This document shows positions 55,843-64,000 of a stretch of DNA of 64,000 nucleotides, one piece after another (within the stretch, counting starts at the first letter, position 1; each line of letters begins with the position of its first letter). Origin of the DNA: Wyeomyia smithii. Lineage: Eukaryota; Arthropoda; Insecta; Diptera; Culicidae. The translations under genes and the position numbers were made by a program. The stretch covers positions 163,754,342 to 163,818,341 of the forward strand of contig NC_073694.1 of assembly GCF_029784165.1 (NCBI RefSeq), read 5' to 3'. Below the pieces are notes generated by a model. It was not told where the DNA came from, made no database searches, and worked only from the letters and a program-made list of their open reading frames with translations.

Positions 55843-56291
55843 ATGGGAGGTAAAGCAAAGAAAGAAAATAATCCACAAGTTTTTTTAATGCATTGCTTTT
55901 GCTTACTTGTCCGAATCAGGGATACCAGATGTGCTTTTCAAATGCAGACTTTCTGAGCTCGTGTGCATATTTTATTGACCTGCAGATGTGTGTAGTTTTT
56001 TCCTAGTTTCTATTATTGTCAGAGTCGTCTTATATTTGCGCCGTCTTTCTCAAATTGTGTGCAAATTTTTGCCTGTGTTTCGCATTTTTTTTTCAAAGTG
56101 CGGTAGTTTTTTTTCAGGTATCAAGAAAAAAACTTGAAGACGAAACTTATTAAAAATAGGTTGCGTGCGACTGTGAAGAATGAAAGGCAGTCAAACTTAG
56201 CATTATTAAGTTTCGAGTACGAGTATACTGAAGAAGATGAATGTTGATTATTTAATTAATAAGTTTTCTGCAAAAAAACTCGTAAAGCATA

Positions 56292-56712
56292 GTTTACAGT
56301 TCCAAGCGAAGTGAAAAATTTGACAAGTGAAAAAGCGTAAATTTTCGCTTGCGAAATCTGTCGCGAAAACCCGTTTGTGGAACACGCAGGTATTTCACCA
56401 CCCTGCAGTTTACAGTTTAAGTGGAGTGAAACTCACGAGTTTACATTCCGAGCGAAGTGAAAATTGGCTGAAACTGACAGAATAGAAACGCACGCAAGTT
56501 TTCGCTTGCTGCTCCTTTTTTCACTAGCGCTTGCATGCGTGAAAGAAATAAACCCAAGTGAAAAAGATGAGATCCACAACCATCGATTTCGCTGGATCGA
56601 ATTTGTTTACAGTTCCAAGCGAAGTGAAATTTTTTGCAGGTGGCATTTTTCACGAGCGTGAAAACATGAACATGTTGTATGAGATTTTCACTTCACTTGG
56701 AACTCTAAATAG
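56292..56712. mobile_element. Foldback cluster nested in the hAT
   Basis: TTTACAGTTCCAAGCGAAGTGA at the left recurs near 56607 and, diverged, near 56437; the complement TCACTTCACTTGGAACTCTAAA is at 56686-56709. Several copies of one end motif in both orientations suggest repeated self-insertion of one MITE family. Confidence 0.6.
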
Positions 56713-57475
56713 AGCTTAAGAAAAAATTCTAACAAATTTTTGGTAATTTTTCAATAGCAAATAAATGCTTTTAACTCGTACGATGAAAAACAGTTTTGTT
56801 TTAATTTGGGCCCCCCACTATAACTGGGCCCCGGGCCCCCACAATCGGAAATCCGGCCCTGAGTGTACCGCTGCAATCATAGACGACGAAAGACCTGCGG
56901 CTCTTTACCCCACTGGTACTGTTGCTTTTACCGGCATATTTTCTTTCAAGACATCAGTTTGTATTAGGTTCTGAAAGCAGGTTTAGAAGTTGTTCAAGAA
57001 TGGGGGTTGTTTCAAACTTTTCGGAAAACCTTTACCTTCGAGACATCAAATTAGTCTAGGTTCATTGAAGCATTAAGCAAAAATAAGTTGACCTATTGGG
57101 ACGGGGAGACTCTGTCAGTTTTTATTTCGATATTGATACAGAGAATATCACAGGGAACGGATGGTGTCCATTCACGTCGTCTGTGCTAGGAATGCTCGCA
57201 TGTAATTGGTTTATTGTTCGCGTAAACTTATCATTGAAACTTTTTATCAATTTTACCGCTTAGCAATGAAATCAGAGTGATAACTAGCATATTACAAAAT
57301 TGTTATACATTTTATCTATCCAACAACATATTGGTTATTGTTATCCATCATGTGGTTATGCTGTTATTAACGTTTGAAATCTGACGCAACATTTGCCAGT
57401 TTCATTTCCAATTTCACAGAATGCATCCCGGTATAGTAAACAAAGACGTAGGCCCACGTCAAAAAAAAAATTTTG

Positions 57476-59719
57476 GTCGAAAATCGAGCTTCTGGGACTT
57501 GGCGTTTTCTGGGCAACCGAAGGCTTAACATGAAATATTTCAGAACTGTTTTCTAAAGTGATTCCCAACAACTGGTTCCAAACCAGATGTTAATTATTTT
57601 CCGATGTTTGTTACTTAAACTTGATTTTCATTTGGGTGGTTCATATATTGAAACAAATTCATGTACTCCCCTCTTAGATTAAAGATTTTTTAATGGATCA
57701 TGGTTTGATAATACTTCCTAACCTATGAGATATCTAATTCACAAATTATGTATTTTTTTTAATTTTGTGTAATATTTTCACTTAGGTACTCCCAAAACTT
57801 CTGTACTCTGAAGAAAACACGTAATTATATAATTTCTATCGAGGAAAAATTTGTAAGAAATTAATTCTAGTGAACTCATAAAATTGTCACAATAAAACCT
57901 GTAATTCAGACAAATTTCATAAAAACTCGTAGAACTCTGAAGCTTGGAGAGTTAGAAATTTTGTAAATTCTGTAAAGTTTCATAGAATTTAGAGATCTAC
58001 AACTTTGTTGAAAACCGCAAAGTTCTAGCGCGTAAGGGAAAAAAGTTGGCATCGCAACGTCACCTACGCGGCTAAATTCCGAACTAATTCAAACATCCAA
58101 AATGAAGCCTAACTATTCCAAGGAACTTTGTAGAAGTTCGGAAACCGATTGGTCAAACCCTGAGACTGCTAATAACTTCGTTCCGCTAGATTCAATTCCT
58201 GGCCCAGTGTACACTGGCGACAGCTTATCAGTTTTCGTTCGTGAGCTCAGTGCGTAACAAAAATTCGATTCGAAATAATTTTTATTCTCGGCGTAAACAA
58301 ATTAAACTACCAAACACCAAAGCGAAGTTTGCACAAATTCAAAAAAATCCTCGCACAAGATTTTATCTCTGTGTAATAACAGAAAAAATTGTAATAAATA
58401 AGATAATAGGGCGAAATATTGTTTTTTCCTATCAAATCAGCCAAGTCTGGACTATGAAAGATCGAAAAATAATGATTTAGTGTGATTTTTTTCGGATGTT
58501 TAGAGCAAAGTTAAGTGTTCGGGTATTTTGGCTGTTGATTATGGTATACAGTGCCGTTTCGGTTTAATCACGTTAAAAAAAAACACCTTTCGGTAAGTCT
58601 AACGATTCAAGGAAAAGATGGAGTTTAGTATTTTTTGTTCAATAGCATTGAATTCTAACGAACAATACTAAGTCTCCAAGTCCACAGTTGCGTTGGATTC
58701 ACGGAAGGATGTTTTTTTGACCGTGATAAAATTGAAACAACACTGTTTTCGAATATGTATTCTGCATATCGTGGATGCAAATATAGTGAATATTACGCTG
58801 TTGGCAGCTGGGAACGTGGACGCTCTCTCTAATTTTCTTAAACCTAAACTCACGTTTAAACGGGCCAGCATTTTTTTGGCACAGTTTATCCCCATAAAAT
58901 TTACCATCTTTTGACGATTTTGGTTGATGATAGTATTAGGGTATAAACACAACGTCAAAATGTGCTTGGAAAATCTCCTTTCCGAAGGACTAAAAACAAA
59001 ATTAATAGACCATAAACAAACTAAAAACAACAATTTTTTTTCTCTATAGTTTGGGCCCTAATGAACCTGCAAACAATATAAAAGAATGGGGTTTCAGGAA
59101 AAATTAAATAACTAGACATGTTTTTTCGATTTTTTTTTCGCATGGAGTCCAGTTGAAAATTGCTTAATTTGAAATCTAAGTATACTCATTTACCGAAAAA
59201 TGCAATTTCTTTTTTCAAATGCAAAAACAATATATCTGGCAACACTGTCGCTCAAAATTGATATTATTTGGAATACTCAACTAGTTTTCTTCAAAATCCA
59301 TGTATCAATTTATTTGTAGACATCATGCATTTTAAGCTAAAATGGAAAGAATACAAGACTTTTGTCGAAAAATTGTCTCCCGTGGCGAGGAGATGACCGA
59401 TCAGCACCGAAATTGGGATTTTTGCATTACGATCTTAAATCAATCATTTCATCCATCAACCATTTATATCCGTGCTTGTGTGTGAGGTTCTACCCTTTCG
59501 TTTAAAGCTTACTATTGCTCTACTGTACCAAACCTCTTTCCATTCTATCAATATCGCCAAATTAAAATTCCCTGGAGAGAGACTTTATCTAACGTTCCTC
59601 TTTCACGAGGTTTATTCTAGGCGGGATTTGTTATGTTGAAAGGAACGAGTCTTATCGAAACCTTGTTTTTCGTGGCAATATCGCTAATTATAATTCCCTG
59701 GAAAGGAATAATATTCCTC
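57476..59719. other. No gene seen; one MITE fragment
   Basis: 57480-57500 continues the old dispersed repeat. At 58740-58850 an arm of the 20159-20769 MITE recurs (ATTCTGCATATCGTGGATGC, ACGCTGTTGGCAGC). Otherwise no recognised repeat, and short open frames (58241-58480, 58668-59033) lack motifs. Confidence 0.45.
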
Positions 59720-60096
59720 TAGACATTATTATTATTATTCATTTTATTCAACACCCAATAATATCCTTCATAATAATAGCTAAAATTAACACAAAACACT
59801 TTTACAACTATGTTTGTTCGCTTCGCGAAACACATTAAAATTAAAAACATGGTAAAAGCTATTAAACATTCGAGACATATTACGCATTGGCTCATGACGG
59901 CCATAATCAGTTTTTACCCAAAAGATTCTCAGGAACGGATGCGATCGGAAGTTACGGCGACGTATGTTGACGTTCAAAGAGATGAGTAGCGAAAAGCAGT
60001 CAATATTGCCCTGAAGAAAGTAACCTATGAAGCACGCTTTAGCCAAGTTGCGTCTATCGTCCAACAGTTCTGACCTAAACAGTTGTTTCCACCAGG
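59720..60096 (-). mobile_element. CR1/Jockey-group 3' end, (AAT)n tail
   Basis: The minus-strand frame from about 60096 encodes the C-terminal domain of ORF2: WWKQLFRSELLDDRRNLAK, ACFIGYFLQGNIDCFSLL, RRNFRSHPFLRIFW, TDYGRHEPMRNM and VFNFNVFREANK to the stop at 59786. A short 3' UTR and AATAATAATAATG tail follow. 5' truncated. Bases above 60096 in the longer open frame are not homologous. Confidence 0.75.
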
Positions 60097-60631
60097 GCCC
60101 GCGGTTTATGTGGGTAGTATGGGTAGTAGTACCCACTCGGAAATTATTCCTGTGGGTACTTACCCACACGGAATTATCGGACAAAACCAAAACAAATGTA
60201 ATGTTTTCTATGTTCGAAACTTGAAAATTGCCGCGCACATGTGCGAGTGATCGCTTTTCGATGGATATCGTTGAGCGAGAGGTTATAAAGCTACAGATTT
60301 TATACATTTCTAAGTGATTTGCTATCAAACAAAATTACGATTTAGAGAACTTCAAGAGCTACTCTCGTGCCTTTTTTTTATTGGTCAAAAAAGTGAGACT
60401 TTTACTACTGTAAGTGAAGCCTTACCAGAAGTCCGATCAAGATAAAATTTTGGATGGATACTTTTTTCGAGAAAACAAAACTGTTGAACCTTGACGTTTG
60501 CATTGAAAAATGCACAAAGATCGTCGATTTTTCATGGGTTCACCTTGACACGCACTAACGAAACAGCCCATGCAGCCCTACAGCCCAATCATAGTATCCC
60601 ATAAGTCAAAAGGAAAAAAAAAATAACGCGA
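60097..60631. other. Unrecognised; GGGTACTACCCAC-type repeats at 60105-60175
   Basis: Short direct and inverted GTGGGTA motifs cluster just before the CR1-like end. The rest has no recognised feature. Confidence 0.4.
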
Positions 60632-62265
60632 ACTCTAACCGTGATGGCGAAAACAGTGAAGCTACTTCATTCAAAAGTCTGCGCATTAAAAGAACGGTAC
60701 CCTGCAGCGTCGAAAACGGATATCGTGTGACATTTTGTGGACAACAATCAAACACTATCAATAATCAACAACAATCAAAGCACCGAAAGAAAGTCCGATT
60801 CCGAACGGCCGACGACCCTGAGCGATAAGAAGCTCCAAAGGATCCAATGCTTCTAAAACTCAAATGATAATTTTTCCGCATAAGCCTAGGGCTTCTTTTC
60901 TAAAGCCAAACAATAATCACGTTGTCAAGATAAATGGGGTTATTTTACGTTGGTCTGACAAGGTTAAGTACTTGGGACTAATTTACGATAAAAAACTTAT
61001 TTTCAAAGAGCACATTGAGAGTATACAAGCCAAGTGCATCAAATATACGAGATGTTTATATCCTCTCATTAACAGGAATTTTAAACTTTGTTGAAAGAAC
61101 AAACTTTTGATTCAAAAACAAATTTCTAGACCAGCAATGCTTTATGCTGTACCGATATGGTCAAGTTGCTGTTCAACAAGGAAGGAAACGCTCCAAAGGG
61201 TTCAGATAAAATTCATAAAAATGAAGCGTCCTCCTTGGTTTGGTACACTCGAATTACATAGACTTACTGGTGTTGAACCATTAGAAGCTATGTCAAATAA
61301 AATTATTAACAATTTTCGACAAAAATCGTTGCAATCCTCTATTGCTACGATAAGCTCTTTTTATAGCCAATAAGTTAGCAATTAAGTTAGTTATAAATTT
61401 ACTTCCCCTTTTCTGACAAGTAGGTTTAAATTCCTACGAATGATAAGTCCTAATTGCGAAAGCAAACAAATCCTAACAATTAAAATTACAAATTTCTAAC
61501 AGTGTTGAGAAGTCACCATTTGTGATTGGACACACATACTCATTATTTACTAATATTTATCATAAATACTTAATTAGTAGCTTCCCTTCCAAATCCCCCT
61601 CTAAAAAAAAAAAGCTCCAATGGATGCTGAAGAGGAAGACCGAGGGAAAAGTGACTACATCGCTGCGTGCGCTTGAGCGGTTGGTCGGTGCAACTGGTTA
61701 AACTGTGAAAATTGCCTGGCGAACATGGATGACAACGACTGGCAGGGCACTTCATATTTTACTTTTTCCACGATGGAAGTGAACTCTGGAGTGAAGTTCA
61801 TTTGACACACTAAGTTTCCCAAGAAGGTGCTGCTAAAGCTGACAATCAGCGAGAAGATAATGCCACGGCCGCTCTTCTTTCGCTTCGGACTGGCCGTGAA
61901 CGGGCAAATTTATAGTTAAGTGCCTGCTGCAAGTTGCGACGGTAATCAAGAAATATCATAAAAGCGGAAATGCGGTGTACTGGTTGAATCTGCCGTCGGT
62001 TTACTACTAAAGTAATCGTTGGAGGAGATGGAGCGTCCTTTTGCTGCGCCCCATCGACATTTTCTGGGCAAAACTGAAGGGTAAGATCTACTCCAACAAT
62101 TTTGTCGCGAAAACTGAGGAAAAATTGATGAAAAAAAAAGAGGAGAAAGAACTCAAAAACATGCATACACGCATTTTTTCGTCCGCCATAGTGATTGTTC
62201 CAACTAACTGCCGGAAGGCCACCCATGAACCTTTCCTATTTCTTACTACCCACTCGGGAAAATAG
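60632..62265 (+). mobile_element. mariner-type (D37-like) transposon remnant, split by Jockey
   Basis: The first part (60632-60845) encodes in shifted frames the helix-turn-helix N-terminus: KERYPAASKTDIV, HFVDNN and SDSERPTTLSDKKLQR. After the insertion, KRKTEGKVTTSLRALERLVGATG follows, then decayed catalytic-core stretches (KYHKSGNAVYWLNLPSVYY, where relatives have WPDLAS) and FWAKLKGKIYSNNFVAKTEE. The second Asp is replaced by Asn in WLNLPS as read, and many stops occur: inactive. TIRs were not identified, so the limits are approximate. Confidence 0.7.
60846..61612 (+). mobile_element. Jockey-clade fragment, 5' truncated, ~14-bp TSD
   Basis: Starts inside RT at NASKTQMIIFPHKPR and runs to the 3' end CCCCCTCTAAAAAAAAAAA. 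One in-frame TGA (61092-94) splits an otherwise open frame that continues to 61373 (ISRPAMLYAVPIW, MKRPPWFGTLELHRL, IINNFRQKSLQSS). AGCTCCAAAGGATCC (60831-45) and AGCTCCAATGGATGC (61613-27) are the duplicated target within the mariner. The 3' UTR aligns with 28740-29127 of the other copy but without the (TA)n. Confidence 0.88.
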
Positions 62266-62499
62266 TGTGACGCCGGTCAATATCTTTATGAAAAATGTAT
62301 TCAGGTAGCTTTAATTCTCTTCCTACAGATGGTGCTGACATCTATCATCTAAGTAAATGGTGATAGCCATTTTGTTTCTTCGGAAAAGTTGTTTATATCA
62401 TCAATTGACTCTTAACCCAAATTTTAGTAATTAATTATAACTGGGAATTAATTCGTATGTTTCACTTCAGATATATTAAAATTTTCGAGTAGTCATGGA
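62266..62499. other. Unrecognised short stretch
   Basis: No repeat or coding signal noted. Confidence 0.35.
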
Positions 62500-62620
62500 A
62501 CGAATTATCAATAATTTGTAGTTTTGTAGTGCCAATCTCCGACGCCCCGAGAAGCGACTCCACCCAGGACTCTAACTTACGACCCGTTGATTACCGGACC
62601 GACGCACACTGAGGAGAATC
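62500..62620 (-). repeat. Possible tRNA-derived SINE head
   Basis: On the minus strand, GCGTCGGTCCGGTAATCAAC followed by GTTAGAGTCCTGGG resemble A- and B-box regions of a tRNA-like SINE. No target duplication found. Confidence 0.4.
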
Positions 62621-63780
62621 ATGATGAACAAAACATAACTTCTCAAATTCAAGTCATAGAAAATTGTTGTCTTCAACAAAGTTTTTCGATTGATTGTGAT
62701 CTATTTTTAAAGTTTGGTTTAGATCAGTTTATGTTGATCTAAACCACTTTGTTCCCGAAAAATCATGCCCAATATCTTTTTAAATTCATGTTATATAGGT
62801 CTTACGTGTCACGTGAAGTTGATCAACTGTATACGATTTACCGTTTTGCACATCATGTTTTGATCTAGAGCACATTTTTATCTGGAAATCTTTATTTTAA
62901 TGGAATATAATTTCTATTCTATAAATTCAAGTCAAGGCGGTGTTTCCAGAAACATTTCGCAGGATTCCTTGTACATTCAAATACAAAATCTATTGCTCTA
63001 GATTACCAATTGATCTAGATCGCTTAAATTTTAAAGTGAAATTCGTCATGATTCATGATGAACAACAAAGATGATTGAAATTAAATGGATGACAGAAACG
63101 TTTGTTCATCATCTTCCGAATCATTTTCAACGTGAAAAAGTTTCACGACAGCTTTTTTTTGTTTCGCGGGTATCAGTTGAATCGAAGTTTGATTTTAAAC
63201 TGGACAAAAAAGGGTCAGATGTGATCAACATACCGTTCAATACATCTTACACGGTTCCAATTATGCTGGAGTTTCGGCTGTGCGCTGCACCAATTTGTAA
63301 AAATGTGATGTTGTCATACAAAGCTGGAGCGAAACGCATACGTAAAAACATGCTGTAGCAAAAATCAAATAACTTTTAAAGCGGTAGAAAGCGGCAGCTA
63401 AAGTTGGGTTTTTTGAATAGCTGTGACTGAAATCATTAAATTTGATAAGAATATAGAGATGGTACTCGCTGGTAACTCACTTTTTCAAATGTTTGAAATT
63501 ATGGAGAAACTGGATTTTTACGTGTGTGAAACATTGTGCTCAACACGATTGAGCATTGAGCATATTTTTTTTCTTTAATATAACTCATATTGAGGAGATT
63601 TCATGCATAATATCATTATTATTTGGAAGAACCTACATTTTGTAGGGTGATAAAGATGATAGGATTTTTTTTGTTATATTATCGAATTCTTTACAACCTA
63701 GCATTCTAGTTTCTGCAAAATATCGATTACGAATCTAATTCCGGAAAAAAAACACTGTTTTTTTCGAGCGTTTGTTTGAG
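62621..63780. other. No gene seen
   Basis: AT-rich with several TGATCTAGA or GATCTAAACC motifs in both orientations (62708-62750 and 62860-63030), perhaps an old inverted element. The 95-codon open frame at 63071-63358 has no motif. Confidence 0.4.
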
Positions 63781-63784
63781 GCTG

Positions 63785-63905
63785 CCCTAGTTTGTGACGC
63801 GGACGAATCTGCGTTGAACAGCCTCAACGCGTATCTTCTTATCCGGATTATAGAGTGCCCAGAGCGCAGACGCATATTTCAATAACGGCCGAACAATTGC
63901 ATTTG
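63785..63905 (-). pseudogene. RT thumb fragment, CR1/Jockey group
   Basis: The minus-strand frame reads NAIVRPLLKYASALWALYNP then IRVEAVQRRFVRVTN, the well-known VRP-x-LEYAS-x-VW ... I-E-x-VQRRF block near the end of RT. Stops on both sides; a short relic of ~40 codons. Confidence 0.75.
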
Positions 63906-64000
63906 CCGCATTTGGATACGTTCAACGACATCCGGTTCAGTTGACACCAGTCAGTCACTTCAAGTTATCGGCTAAGATAATTAAAAGCACGTTAGAATCA

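Larger units (their letters stand above)
55430..56861. mobile_element. hAT element, 1.43 kb, nonautonomous, perfect 8-bp TSD
   Basis: Ends CAGAGCCGGATTTTTGGGGG and GGAAATCCGGCCCTG, with GGGCCCC-rich subterminal blocks (GGGCCCGGGCCCCGGGCCC-like). AGTGTACC at 55422-29 and 56862-69. Family A copy 3 has the single site (inverted, near 45135). No transposase ORF. At least two smaller palindromic elements are nested in it. Confidence 0.9.
54402..57460 (+). mobile_element. Family A retroposon, copy 4, full length, split by a hAT
   Basis: Without the 1432-bp hAT the copy is ~1.63 kb, the same as copy 3. 5' end ATACTACAAGGTATACAGCC; near 54444 GACGGGGGACTAAA; RT remnant codons near 54840-54930 (LQRFIN, MLNKIINKFQQK); 3' end GACGTAGGCCCACGTC (57445-57460) and ten A. 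The flanks (GTCGAGATCTG before, AATCGAGCTTCTGGGACTTGG after) are joined at 32418-32470, showing the empty site. Confidence 0.85.

Overview
The window is nuclear DNA of an insect, most likely a culicine mosquito (Aedes or Culex type). This is inferred from its contents: RNase H-bearing I-clade, Jockey, CR1-like and RTE non-LTR retrotransposons, mosquito-type IS630/mariner remnants, hAT, pogo and TTAA-site MITEs, tRNA-derived SINE-like repeats, and one exon resembling insect NDRG (Drosophila MESK2). There are no operons, no prokaryotic genes and no intact long CDS. Almost everything is a transposable element (TE) in some state of decay, with a few candidate host exons and one promoter-like site.

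Layout. 1-3.1 kb: end of an RNase H-encoding I-clade retrotransposon. 3.1-12.1 kb: composite repeats, including a 3-kb element with ~740-bp inverted arms around a broken transposase-like ORF, a foldback, and two tandem arrays (~165 and 126 bp). 12.1-14.9 kb: a TTAA-site DNA element that keeps an exon-like start of a coding region, then a copy of a 1.6-kb retroposon (called family A here) carrying two TA-site MITEs. 14.9-20.1 kb: the TE-poorest stretch, with a TATA box and probable 5' noncoding exon on the + strand. 20.1-28.6 kb: more MITEs, family A copy 2, a 1.2-kb TIR element, microsatellites and two hATs. 28.6-34.7 kb: an internally deleted Jockey element inside a TTA-site MITE, an RTE 3' fragment and small MITEs. 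34.7-41 kb: mariner inside a Jockey fragment, a hAT and a degenerate tandem repeat. 41-46.1 kb: a 3.5-kb CR1-like element abutting full-length family A copy 3. 46.6-52.9 kb: candidate host exons, including an NDRG-like one, among older repeats. 52.9-64 kb: a SINE, MITEs, family A copy 4 (split by a 1.4-kb hAT), a CR1-like 3' end, a mariner split by a Jockey fragment, and a last RT fragment.

These parts do not act as one pathway. They form layers of nested insertions, and for many insertions an unoccupied copy of the target lies elsewhere in the window, so boundaries and target-site duplications can be read directly. No defence system, CRISPR array or biosynthetic cluster was seen. The best candidates for something undescribed are the 3-kb inverted-arm element, the family A retroposon, the in-frame ORF1-RT fusion of the deleted Jockey element, the exon kept in the TTAA element, and the isolated NDRG-like exon. 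Repeat identities were judged by eye; percentages, copy numbers in the genome and family names need database searches.
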